DNA of 64,000 nt from Alphaproteobacteria bacterium AO1-B. Lineage in GTDB: Bacteria; Pseudomonadota; Alphaproteobacteria; Rhizobiales; Stappiaceae. The stretch spans positions 1,178,001 through 1,242,000 of the forward strand of contig MLAX01000001.1 of NCBI GenBank assembly GCA_001890945.1. Direction: 5' to 3'. The notes under the pieces were generated by a model that worked only from the letters and a program-made list of their open reading frames with translations, was not told the DNA's origin and did no database searches. A program made the position numbers and the translations under genes. Position 1 is the stretch's first letter. Each line of letters begins with the position of its first letter. Shown here in pieces: positions 52,552 through 61,700 of this stretch.

Positions 52552-53247
52552 TCAGACCGTCAAATAACGCCTGACGTCCGCCTCAGACATGTCGTCGCCA
52601 CGTCCGGATAAAACCACTTCGCCGCGGTCCATCACCGCGTAATCATCTGCAAGATCCCGGGCGAACTCGAAATACTGTTCAACCAGGACAATCGCCATTG
52701 TCCCCTGATCCCGCAACCAGGAAATGGCCCGGCCAATGTCCTTGATGATCGAAGGCTGAATTCCTTCGGTCGGTTCATCCAAAACCAGCAGTTTTGGGCG
52801 AGTCACCAAGGCTCTGGCGATCGCAAGCTGCTGCTGTTGCCCGCCGGATAGATCGCCGCCACGGCGATGCAGCATGTCCTTGAGCACTGGAAAAAGCTCG
52901 AAGATCGTATCCGGGATAAACCGTTCCTTGCGCGGGATCGGCGCGTAGCCCGTTTCCAGGTTCTCCTTGACCGACAATAGGGGAAACACCTCCCGGCCTT
53001 GCGGAACAATGGCGATGCCTTTCTTGGCCCGTGCATGCGGCGGCAGGTTGGAGATGTCTTCACCGTTCCAAAAGATATGCCCGGAACTGATGGGTTGCTG
53101 GCCGGCGACTGCGCGCAACGTCGACGTCTTGCCGACACCGTTACGGCCCATAAGACAGGTCACTTTGCCCGTTTCAGCACTCAAAGAGACACCTTTCAGT
53201 GCTTGGGCGGCACCATAGTGGAGATTTATGTTTTCGACTTTGAGCAT
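52552..53247 (-). CDS. urtE: Urea ABC transporter ATPase UrtE
   Basis: 231-residue ATPase of the branched-chain amino acid/urea (HAAT) type. Walker A GRNGVGKTS, signature LSGGQQQQLAIARAL, Walker B LLVLDEPTEGIQPSI. The EGIQPSII wording after Walker B is typical of UrtE as against LivF. Three bases follow the urtD stop; it is the last gene of the operon. Works with UrtD on the cytoplasmic face of UrtBC. Confidence 0.92.
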   Translation of the reverse strand: MLKVENINLHYGAAQALKGVSLSAETGKVTCLMGRNGVGKTSTLRAVAGQQPISSGHIFWNGEDISNLPPHARAKKGIAIVPQGREVFPLLSVKENLETGYAPIPRKERFIPDTIFELFPVLKDMLHRRGGDLSGGQQQQLAIARALVTRPKLLVLDEPTEGIQPSIIKDIGRAISWLRDQGTMAIVLVEQYFEFARDLADDYAVMDRGEVVLSGRGDDMSEADVRRYLTV

Positions 53248-53250
53248 GTC

Positions 53251-53997
53251 TCACCGCCCCAGATAGACTTCAACAACCCGCTCATCGGCGGAGACGTGAT
53301 CAAGAGAGCCCTCGGCCAGAACAGATCCTTCGTGCAGGACCGTGACTTTCACACCAAGGGAGCGAACGAAATCCATGTCGTGTTCGACGACAACGACGGA
53401 ATGGTCTTTGGCGATCTCTTTCAAGAGTTCGGCTGTTTCCGCCGTTTCCGCGTCGGTCATACCGGCGGCAGGCTCATCCACGAGCAAGAGCTTTGGATCC
53501 TGGGCCAGCAGCATCCCGATTTCCAGCCATTGTTTTTGGCCGTGGGAGAGATTTGCCGCCAGCTCACCGCGTTTTTCGCCGAGGCGGATCAGCTCAAGAA
53601 GCTCTTCAATCCGCTTTTTTTCAGCGCTTGTAATGACGTGAAACAGGGTTGCGAACGGTCCCCGGGGTGCTTTGAGCGACAATTCGAGATTGTCCCAGAC
53701 CGTGTGACTTTCAAATACGGTCGGCTTTTGAAACTTGCGGCCAATGCCAAGCTCGGCGATGGAGGCTTCGTCTTCTCCAGTCAGGTCGATGACACCGTTG
53801 AAGAAGACCTCTCCTGTATCAGGTCGGGTTTTGCCGGTAATGATATCCATCATCGTGGTTTTGCCGGCACCATTTGGGCCGATGATCGCCCGCATTTCTC
53901 CCGGATCAATGGTGAGCGAGAGGTCGTTGATCGCCTTGAAGCCGTCGAAGGAGACTGAGACACCGTCCAGATAAAGCTGGCTTGTTGATCTGGCCAT
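53251..53997 (-). CDS. urtD: Urea ABC transporter ATPase UrtD
   Basis: 248-residue ATPase. Walker A GPNGAGKTT, signature LSHGQKQWLEIGMLL (in UrtD and LivG-like proteins the Gly-Gly of the signature is replaced by His-Gly), Walker B LLLVDEPAAGMTDAE. LTIDPGEMRAIIGPNGAG is the UrtD-like opening. Separated from urtC by three bases and from urtE by three bases. Confidence 0.92.
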   Translation of the reverse strand: MARSTSQLYLDGVSVSFDGFKAINDLSLTIDPGEMRAIIGPNGAGKTTMMDIITGKTRPDTGEVFFNGVIDLTGEDEASIAELGIGRKFQKPTVFESHTVWDNLELSLKAPRGPFATLFHVITSAEKKRIEELLELIRLGEKRGELAANLSHGQKQWLEIGMLLAQDPKLLLVDEPAAGMTDAETAETAELLKEIAKDHSVVVVEHDMDFVRSLGVKVTVLHEGSVLAEGSLDHVSADERVVEVYLGR

Positions 53998-54000
53998 GAG

Positions 54001-55233
54001 TTACTCCGCGGGCTGAGGTTCTGATGCGAGGGGTTTGCCCTTTCCTGGCCCGGCAAGATTGGCGGGCGCAGCCGGGCTTTGAGGCGGTGCGGTCGGCGGC
54101 GTGCCAGACCCGCTTTCCGCGCTTGCCGACACTTTGCGCTGCTTCAGTGCCGTCCACCCTTGTGAGACTGTCCCGACAATGCCTTTGGGCAGGAACAGGG
54201 TAACCACCACGAAAAGGCCGCCGAGAGCAAAAAGCCAGATGTCCGGGAGGACGGCGGTGAACCATGTCTTGGCGAAGTTCACAAGAACTGCTCCGAGGAC
54301 GGCGCCGACCAGTGTCCCACGCCCGCCAACTGCGACCCAGATCACCACTTCAATGGAGTTGGCTGGCGCGAACTCACCCGGGTTGATGATGCCAACTTGA
54401 GGAACATAAAGTGCACCTGCAATCCCGGCCATCATTGCTGATATGGTCCAGACAAAGAGCTTGTAGTGTTCGACCCGGTAGCCGAGGAACCGTGTCCGGC
54501 TTTCCGCATCGCGCACGGCGACCAGCACCTTGCCCAGTTTAGACCGCGTGATCGCCCGGCAGATGATGTAACAAAGGCCGAGGGCAATCCCGGAGGCTGC
54601 GAAGAGCGCCGCCCGTGTCGTGTCCGCCTGGATGTCGAAGCCCAGGATGTCTTTGAAGTCGGTCAGGCCGTTGTTGCCGCCGAACCCCATGTCATTGCGG
54701 AAGAAGGCCAGCAACAGCGCGTAGGTAAGGGCCTGCGTGATGATGGAGAGGTAAACGCCCGTGACGCGCGAGCGGAAAGCAAACCAGCCGAACACGAAGG
54801 CTAGAGCGCCTGGAACCAACACCACCATCAGTGCTGCAAACCAGAACATGTCAAAGCCGTACCAGAACCAGGGCAAGGCATCCCAGTTCAGGAACACCAT
54901 GAAATCGGGAAGGATCGGGTCGCCATAAACGCCCCGGCTGCCGATCTGGCGCATCAGGTACATGCCCATGGCATAACCGCCGAGCGCAAAGAAGGCGGCA
55001 TGGCCGAGCGACAGGATCCCGCAAAAGCCCCAAACAAGATCGACCGAGAGGGCTAGCAGTGCGTAGGTCAGGTATTTGCCCATCAGCGCAACCGCATAGG
55101 TCGGAACATGGAACGGGGAATCTTCCGGGACCAGGAGATTGCCGGCCGGGACCAGCAGGATCACGGCGGTGAGCAGCGCTAGGAATATACCCGCACGGGC
55201 GTCCATGGCGCGGAAAAGAAAGGACGTCATCAT
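54001..55233 (-). CDS. urtC: Urea ABC transporter permease UrtC
   Basis: 410-residue permease with about nine to ten helices and a Pro/Ala-rich cytoplasmic tail of some 50 residues. LVWGFCGILSLGHAAFFALGGYAMGMYL (central part ILSLGHAAFFALGGYAMG) is the UrtC/LivM motif; the ATPase-contact loop includes KVLVAVRDAESRTRFLGY. The start ATG is directly followed by a second ATG and overlaps the urtB stop. Confidence 0.91.
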   Translation of the reverse strand: MMTSFLFRAMDARAGIFLALLTAVILLVPAGNLLVPEDSPFHVPTYAVALMGKYLTYALLALSVDLVWGFCGILSLGHAAFFALGGYAMGMYLMRQIGSRGVYGDPILPDFMVFLNWDALPWFWYGFDMFWFAALMVVLVPGALAFVFGWFAFRSRVTGVYLSIITQALTYALLLAFFRNDMGFGGNNGLTDFKDILGFDIQADTTRAALFAASGIALGLCYIICRAITRSKLGKVLVAVRDAESRTRFLGYRVEHYKLFVWTISAMMAGIAGALYVPQVGIINPGEFAPANSIEVVIWVAVGGRGTLVGAVLGAVLVNFAKTWFTAVLPDIWLFALGGLFVVVTLFLPKGIVGTVSQGWTALKQRKVSASAESGSGTPPTAPPQSPAAPANLAGPGKGKPLASEPQPAE

Positions 55234-56849
55234 GCTTCAACTGCCCGGCCCTTGAGGGCAAACAGACCCCGTGGACGCTTTTGAATGAATAGAATGATGA
55301 AGACGAGCACCAGAATCTTGGCGAGAACCGCTCCTGCGTAAGGCTCAAGGAACTTGTTGACCACGCCAAGGGTCATGGCGCCAACCAGCGTGCCCCAAAG
55401 GTTTCCGACGCCGCCGAAGACCACGACCATGAAGCTGTCAATGATGTAGCCTTGTCCGAGGTTCGGGGAAACGTTGTCGATCTGGGAGAGAGCAACACCG
55501 GCAATCCCCGCGATCCCTGAGCCGAGACCAAAGGTCAGAGCGTCGATCCAGGGTGTACGGATCCCCATGGACGCGGCCATACGCCGGTTCTGGGTAACGG
55601 CTCGTGTGTAAAGCCCGAAAGGTGTTTTCTTAAGAACCAGGATCAGCCCGGCGAAGACCAGCAGGGCAAACAGGATAATCCACATCCGATTGTAGGTGAC
55701 CGTCATCTGACCGATCTCGAAGGCACCGGACATCCAGTCAGGATTGCCGACTTCGCGGTTTGTCGGTCCAAAAATCGACCGGACCGCCTGTTGGAGAATG
55801 AGCGAGATCCCCCAGGTGGCGAGAAGGGTTTCCAATGGGCGGCCATAGAGCCAGCGGATGACACCGCGCTCAATCCCAATGCCGATAAGGCCAGAGGTCG
55901 CGAAGGCAAGCGGAAGAGCAATGAACAGGGAATAGTCGAAAAGGCCCGGCGCGGAAGTGCGGATCAGCTCCTGCACCACAAAGGTGACATAAGCACCGAT
56001 CATGACCATTTCGCCGTGGGCCATGTTGATGACCCCCATGACGCCGAAGGTGATGGCAAGGCCAATTGCGGCAAGCAGCAAAACAGAGCCGAGCGACAGG
56101 CCGTACCAGATGTTCTGAGCAGCATCCCAGGTGGCGATGGACTTCTCGATCTTGGCAACTGCGTTTGCGGCAGCTTCTTGAACGGCGCCCGTGGAGGCGG
56201 ATTGAGTAGCAATCAGAAGGGAGAGCGCATCCCGGTTGCCCATGTCGGACAGCGTTTGAACTGCCTCCAGCTTTTCAGTCTCATCCAGATCGGAATTCAG
56301 GACTGCCGCCGCGCGCGCCTGCTCCATGACTGTGCGGACGTTGTCGTCGGTTTCGGCGGCGAGCGCTTCATCCAGCGCTTCAATCTTCTCCGGATCCTGG
56401 GCTTTGAAAATCGCTTCGGCGGCTGTCATGCGGACAGCCGGATCGGGTGCCTGCAGGGTCAGTGATCCAAGTGCAGCTCGTATGACGCGGCGGAGCCGGT
56501 TGTTGACCTTGATCTTTTTGACTTCTCGGCGGCCCGCTGTACCCGCAGCCTCTCCTGTGAGCGGGTCGGTGAGATTATAGGATTTCCCCTCCCTTTGAGC
56601 GATGAAGACCATTCCGTCAGATTTGCGGAAATAAAGATCGCCCGCGCTCAGCGCCTCTAGGGCAGACGCAACCTTCGGATCACCGGTCGCTTTGAGCGCT
56701 TCAACCTGGCGCTGGGTTTCGTCGAATTTGCCTTTGGCAAGTTCATTGACCAGCGGCCGGAGCGCTTCGCTGCTGTCTTGTGCGGAAACTGATCCGATTG
56801 ACAGCACTGCAAGGCACAGGAAAACGAGGAATGATTTCAAAAAGGACAT
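55230..56849 (-). CDS. urtB: Urea ABC transporter permease UrtB
   Basis: 539-residue permease with the N-terminal extension that separates UrtB from LivH: a signal-like segment (1-24, cut near VSA), then about 200 periplasmic helical-repeat residues, then the membrane part (about 250-539) with IGLAITFGVMGVINMAHGEMVM in pieces (GVMGVINMAHGEMVMIGAY), VVVFGGVGNLWGTLVGA and the RPRGLFALKGR tail. ATG 56849 is chosen because it begins the signal sequence; the frame is open 54 bases more. It lies 180 bases behind urtA. Confidence 0.91.
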   Translation of the reverse strand: MSFLKSFLVFLCLAVLSIGSVSAQDSSEALRPLVNELAKGKFDETQRQVEALKATGDPKVASALEALSAGDLYFRKSDGMVFIAQREGKSYNLTDPLTGEAAGTAGRREVKKIKVNNRLRRVIRAALGSLTLQAPDPAVRMTAAEAIFKAQDPEKIEALDEALAAETDDNVRTVMEQARAAAVLNSDLDETEKLEAVQTLSDMGNRDALSLLIATQSASTGAVQEAAANAVAKIEKSIATWDAAQNIWYGLSLGSVLLLAAIGLAITFGVMGVINMAHGEMVMIGAYVTFVVQELIRTSAPGLFDYSLFIALPLAFATSGLIGIGIERGVIRWLYGRPLETLLATWGISLILQQAVRSIFGPTNREVGNPDWMSGAFEIGQMTVTYNRMWIILFALLVFAGLILVLKKTPFGLYTRAVTQNRRMAASMGIRTPWIDALTFGLGSGIAGIAGVALSQIDNVSPNLGQGYIIDSFMVVVFGGVGNLWGTLVGAMTLGVVNKFLEPYAGAVLAKILVLVFIILFIQKRPRGLFALKGRAVEA

Positions 56850-56981
56850 TGGTCCACCGCGGTTGAAAGATATCCGCCAATCATCCTGCGGATCCGCTGT
56901 CACAGCGTCTCGAAGGATGAGGTTCCTTTCGGGGAGATGGGCAACAGGAGGTTACCTGTTCTTGGCAACTCGGAAGGAAAC

Positions 56982-57010
56982 GGGACGGGCCCCCATCAAT
57001 TGCCCGTCCC
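56982..57010 (-). other. Hairpin between urtA and urtB
   Basis: GGGACGGGC (56982-56990) and GCCCGTCCC (57002-57010) form a perfect 9-bp stem with an 11-base loop just past the urtA stop. Without a T tract it is probably a partial terminator or mRNA stabiliser that raises binding-protein over permease expression. Confidence 0.6.
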
Positions 57011-57029
57011 GCATATTCCAGCCCTTAAC

Positions 57030-58313
57030 TTAGGAGCCGGATCCACCGCATTTGCCGGTTACGGTGTTGAAGTTGCCGCAGGACAGCGGAGCGCGCCAAT
57101 CCGCGATCAGGTCCTTGGAGCCTTCCAGATAATCCGACCAGGCATCGCCAACAACGAGGCCGGAGGTTTCCCAAACGGTTTCAAATTGGCCGTCGTCCTG
57201 GATCTCACCAATCAGCACCGGCTTGGTGATGTGGTGGTTCGGCATCATGGCAGAGTAGCCGCCGGTCAGGTTCGGAACGGACACGCCAACGATCGCGTCA
57301 ATGACAGCGTCCGGATCTGTGGTGCCGGCCTTGTTGACAGCCTCAACCCACATGTTGAAGCCAATGTAATGGGCTTCCATCGGGTCGTTGGTCACACGCT
57401 CTTCGTCACCGACAAAGGCTTGCCAGGTTTCGATGAACTCTGCGTTTGCATCAGTGTCGGCGGACTGGAAGTAGTTCCAGGCTGCCAAGTGGCCGACGAG
57501 CGGGGCGGTGTCGAGGCCGGCGAGTTCTTCTTCACCTACGGAGAAGGCAACAACCGGGATGTCTTCAGCTTTGATACCGGCGTTGCCGAGTTCTTTATAG
57601 AACGGAACGTTGGCGTCACCGTTGATGGTGGAGACCACGGCGGTCTTTTTGCCAGCTGACCCGAAGGCCTTGATGTCGGAGACGATCGTCTGCCAATCGG
57701 AATGACCGAACGGCGTGTAGTTGATCATGATGTCTTCTTCAGCAACACCCTTGGACTTGAGGTATGCTTCAAGGATCTTGTTGGTCGTACGCGGATAGAC
57801 GTAGTCGGTACCTGCCAGAACCCAGCGCTCGACGCCTTCTTCGTTCATCAGGTAATCAACAGCCGGGATGGCCTGCTGGTTCGGCGCAGCACCGGTGTAG
57901 AAGACGTTGCGCTGGGATTCTTCGCCCTCGTACTGGACCGGGTAGAACAGAAGAGAATTCAGCTCTTCAAAGACCGGAAGAACGGATTTGCGGGAGACGG
58001 ACGTCCAGCACCCAAAGACCGCATCAACACCGTTCACTTCGATGAGCTCACGCGCCTTTTCGGCAAACAGCGGCCAGTCGGAAGCCGGGTCTACGACAAC
58101 AGCTTCGAGTTTCTTGCCGAGAAGGCCACCCTTCTTGTTCTGCTCTTCGATGAGCATCAGCATGGCGTCTTTCAACGTGGTTTCGGAAATCGCCATCGTG
58201 CCGGAGAGCGAGTGCAGAATACCAACCTTGATGGTTTCCTCAGCTGCGGCACCGCCGATCATGGTGGACGCCATCAGGCCGCCCAGCATCAGTTGCTTGA
58301 ATGTCTTGGTCAT
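57030..58313 (-). CDS. urtA: Urea ABC transporter substrate-binding protein UrtA
   Basis: 427-residue periplasmic binding protein. Signal peptide 1-25 (LMLGGLMASTMIGGAAA, cut before EETIKVGILHSLSG). GCWTSVSRKSVLPVFEE, LLFYPVQYEGEE and YVYPRTTNKILEAYLK are UrtA-specific stretches that distinguish it from LivK. The C-terminus has two Cys (CGNFNTVTGKCGG), probably a disulfide. Strong ribosome site GAGGGGAAAG before ATG 58313. First gene of urtABCDE; substrate most likely urea or short amides, but no urease gene is in this window. Confidence 0.93.
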   Translation of the reverse strand: MTKTFKQLMLGGLMASTMIGGAAAEETIKVGILHSLSGTMAISETTLKDAMLMLIEEQNKKGGLLGKKLEAVVVDPASDWPLFAEKARELIEVNGVDAVFGCWTSVSRKSVLPVFEELNSLLFYPVQYEGEESQRNVFYTGAAPNQQAIPAVDYLMNEEGVERWVLAGTDYVYPRTTNKILEAYLKSKGVAEEDIMINYTPFGHSDWQTIVSDIKAFGSAGKKTAVVSTINGDANVPFYKELGNAGIKAEDIPVVAFSVGEEELAGLDTAPLVGHLAAWNYFQSADTDANAEFIETWQAFVGDEERVTNDPMEAHYIGFNMWVEAVNKAGTTDPDAVIDAIVGVSVPNLTGGYSAMMPNHHITKPVLIGEIQDDGQFETVWETSGLVVGDAWSDYLEGSKDLIADWRAPLSCGNFNTVTGKCGGSGS

Positions 58314-58422
58314 TGACTTTCCCCTCTTGAGTGACGTCACCAGCCCCCATGCCGGTGCGAGGCGGCTGGAAGGAGTGCCGCTGTCGGAGAAAGATCGTGC
58401 GGTGGTTTGTTGCGGTGCGGTA

Positions 58423-58438
58423 TACGTCAATTGACGTA
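58423..58438. promoter_or_regulatory. 16-bp perfect palindrome upstream of urtA
   Basis: TACGTCAATTGACGTA is a perfect dyad, 110 bases before the urtA start and 266 before the divergent permease-kinase gene. A candidate operator for the LuxR-type response regulator encoded with that kinase. Confidence 0.5.
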
Positions 58439-58679
58439 AGTTGCCGGTCGCTGTCATCTAAGCTTCTGAAATTATGAGTGTAATTTTGGCGAGTTGTCGC
58501 GTGGACTGCTCAGGCAGGGAAGGTAACCCGACAAAATCACTTCTATCACCCTATCTGCAGATTGGCGGTGGCTGCTTCCTCTCAAAGGGCTGGCGCAAAA
58601 CTTGCTCTGCTTCATCAAAACGAAAAAACGCGGAGCGCAAGTGGGGAATGGAGGCTCGAATCTGCCTGCAGAAAGGGCG

Positions 58680-58700
58680 GCTGCCTATTATTGAGGCAGC
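58680..58700 (+). promoter_or_regulatory. Hairpin covering the ribosome site of the permease-kinase gene
   Basis: GCTGCCT (58680-58686) and AGGCAGC (58694-58700) pair perfectly around ATTATTG. The GAGG used as ribosome site (58693-58696) lies at the loop/stem border, partly inside the 3' arm, four to seven bases before GTG 58704. Confidence 0.45.
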
Positions 58701-58703
58701 TCA

Positions 58704-61700
58704 GTGACGGCGCGCCAACGCATCGTGCCGATCCGGCGCCAGTATAACAAATGGGTCAACAATCAGACCCTTGAGGATTATGCGCTCCGGTTCACCGCCA
58801 AGGGCGCACGGAAATTCTCATCCCGTGCCATTTCCCAAACGGCCATTGGGGCCATATCTTTCCTTGCTCTGGAAGCGATCGGTGGAGCGATCACGCTCTC
58901 CCACGGCACGGCGAATGCCTTTCTCGCGATTTTCGTCGGAAGCCTGGTCCTTTTGATCGTCGGCCTGCCGATAAGCCGGTATGCGGTCCGATATGGCGTG
59001 GACATTGATCTTCTGACTCGCGGGGCAGGGTTTGGCTATATCGGATCAACAATTACATCGCTGATCTACGCCAGTTTCACCTTTATTCTCTTCGCGATCG
59101 AAGCCTCGATCATGTCTGGGGCTTTGGAGTTTGCATTCGGGATACCGCTTTGGCTCGGCTATATCATCAGCGCGGTCGCGGTTATTCCTCTGGTCACGCA
59201 TGGCATCACCTGGATCAGCCGGTTTCAGTTGGCGACCCAGCCCTTCTGGATCATCCTGAACATTCTACCCTTCGTCTTCATTCTGTTTACGGACTGGCAG
59301 GCCCTCGGCACCTGGCTGAGTTTTTCCGGCATTGACCCGGCAACTGGTGCGCCAAAAGCCGCACAAAGCGGCTGGGACAGCATCAGTCTGATCAGCTTTG
59401 GCGCAGCATCCGCTGTGATCCTTGCTTTAATGGCACAGATCGGAGAGCAGGTTGATTTTCTGCGGTTTTTGCCGGCCACTGACCACGGTAGGAAGCGTCA
59501 CAGGCTGGCAGTATTCCTCGCCGGGCCCGGTTGGGTCATTCTCGGTGCACCGAAGATGATCGCCGGGTCGTTCCTCGCGGTTCTTGTCTTGTCCCACGGC
59601 GTGCCGGTCGAGCATGCGGACGATCCATCAAGAATGTATACCGTGGCGTTCGGATACATGATTCCGAACGAGACAGTTGTGCTGTTGCTGATGGCTGCCT
59701 TTGTTGTTGTGGCGCAGCTCAAAATCAACGTGATGAATGCCTATGCGGGCTCGCTTGCCTGGTCGAACTTCTTCTCCCGTCTAACCCATTCGCATCCGGG
59801 CCGGGTTGTCTGGCTCGTGTTCAATGTGGTTATCGCGCTTCTTTTGATGGAGCTGGGCATCTACCGGATGCTGGAGGAAACGCTGGGTGTTTTCTCAATC
59901 ATCGCCATGGCTTGGCTTTCAGCTATCTCGGCTGATCTCTTCATCAACAAACCGCTCGGTCTTTCCCCGCCCGGGATCGAATTCAAGCGGGCGCACCTTT
60001 ATGACATCAACCCTGTCGGCACTGGCGCGATGCTGCTGGCTGCGGGCTTTGCACTCGCCGCGCAGTTCGGCTATTTCGGTAAGGTGGCCGCAGCGCTCTC
60101 GACCTTCCTTGCCATGGCCATCGCGTTCGTGGCTGCACCGCTCATCGCCTGGGCGACCAAGGGCCAATACTACCTTGCGCGCAAGCCGCGCAAAAGTTGG
60201 CAGGCGCGAGATCACATAGCCTGTTCCATTTGCGAGAATCCTTTTGAGCCGGAAGATATGGCGTACTGTCCCGCCTATCAGGCACCGATCTGCTCCCTGT
60301 GTTGCTCGCTGGATGCCAGATGTCATGATTCCTGCAAACCCAAGGCGCGCCTGAATTATCAGCTCGGGTCGGTGGCTGGTGCAGTGCTGCCAGTGCCGGT
60401 CATGGAGATGTTTCAGACACGGCTTGGCCGGTATGCGCTGACGGCCGTCTTCGGTATCGCTGCAATTGGAGCTGTGCTCTGGATCATCTATGCCCAAGCG
60501 GTCAGCCGCCTTGGAGATCCAACCGGGATTTTGGGCGAAATCGTCGCCCTCATCTTCTTCGTCTTCGCGATCGCGGCTGGTATCGCGTCCTGGTTCCTGG
60601 TGCTTGCGCATGACACCCGCCATGTGGCTGAAGAAGAATCCGCCCGCCAGAACGCTCTTTTGCAGAAGGAAATTGACGCTCACAATGTCACCGATGCCGC
60701 GCTTCAAAAGGCCAAGGAAGATGCGGAAGCTGCCAATCTTGCGAAAAGCCGCTATGTGGTCGGCCTCAGCCATGAACTGCGGACGCCTCTCAATGCAGTC
60801 CTCGGTTATGCCCAGGTTTTGGAGCGGGATGAGGCGCTGCCGACAGCCCGAAAACCGGCTGTGACGACCATTCGCCGAAGCGCCGAGCACCTTTCCGGCT
60901 TGATCGACGGATTGTTGGATATTTCACGGATTGAGGCCGGCCGATTGCAGGTCTATTCGAATGAGATCAATTGCCACGAGTTCCTTGATCAAATCGTTGA
61001 CATGTTCCGAATGCAGGCGAAAGCAAAGGGACTGGACTTTCATTTCGAACGGGCTGACAACCTGCCGGTGATCGTGCGCACCGACGAAAAGCGTCTGCGT
61101 CAAATCCTGGTCAACCTGTTGTCGAACGCCATCAAGTTTACGAACGCTGGGCACGTGTCCTTCGCCGTGACCTATAGGTCGCAAGTTGCGAGCTTTGTAG
61201 TCGAGGACAGCGGCCCCGGCATCCCCCTCAATGAACAGGCAAAAATCTTCGAACCCTTCGCCCGCAGTGCAACCCAGGAGACAGATAGAATCCCAGGCTT
61301 GGGGCTGGGGCTCACGATTACAAAGCTGCTGACCGAAACGCTGGGCGGCGCCGTTGCGCTCTCCAGTTCTGAGGGAGACGGCTCCCGGTTTGAAGTCCGG
61401 CTCATGCTGGCTGCAGTTGATAAGCCTGTGACCGCTGTTCGCCGCGAAAAGCGGATCAGTGGCTACGTGGGGCCTCGTCAGACGATCGCGGTGATCGACG
61501 ACAACCCGGATCATAGGGCCTTGGTCCGCGATATTCTTGATCCACTTGGCTTCGTCGTTCTCGAAGCGGCAAGTGCCAACCAGTGTGTTGAAGTTGTCTT
61601 GCCCCTCAAGCCGGACCTTTATCTTGTGGACATCCTTATGCCCGGGACAAACGGCTGGGAGCTGGTCAAGGACCTACGGATGAAAGGGGAAACAGCCCCG

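Larger units (their letters stand above)
58314..58703. other. 390-base intergenic region between urtA and the permease-kinase gene
   Basis: Carries the divergent promoters. Its main features are the 16-bp palindrome and the hairpin at the right end, listed separately. A 77-codon plus-strand frame at 58474-58707 has a composition unlike a protein and was not accepted. Confidence 0.6.

Noticed and set aside
58474..58707. 77-codon plus-strand frame before the permease-kinase gene
   Set aside because: No ribosome site, composition not protein-like, and it would overlap the kinase start.
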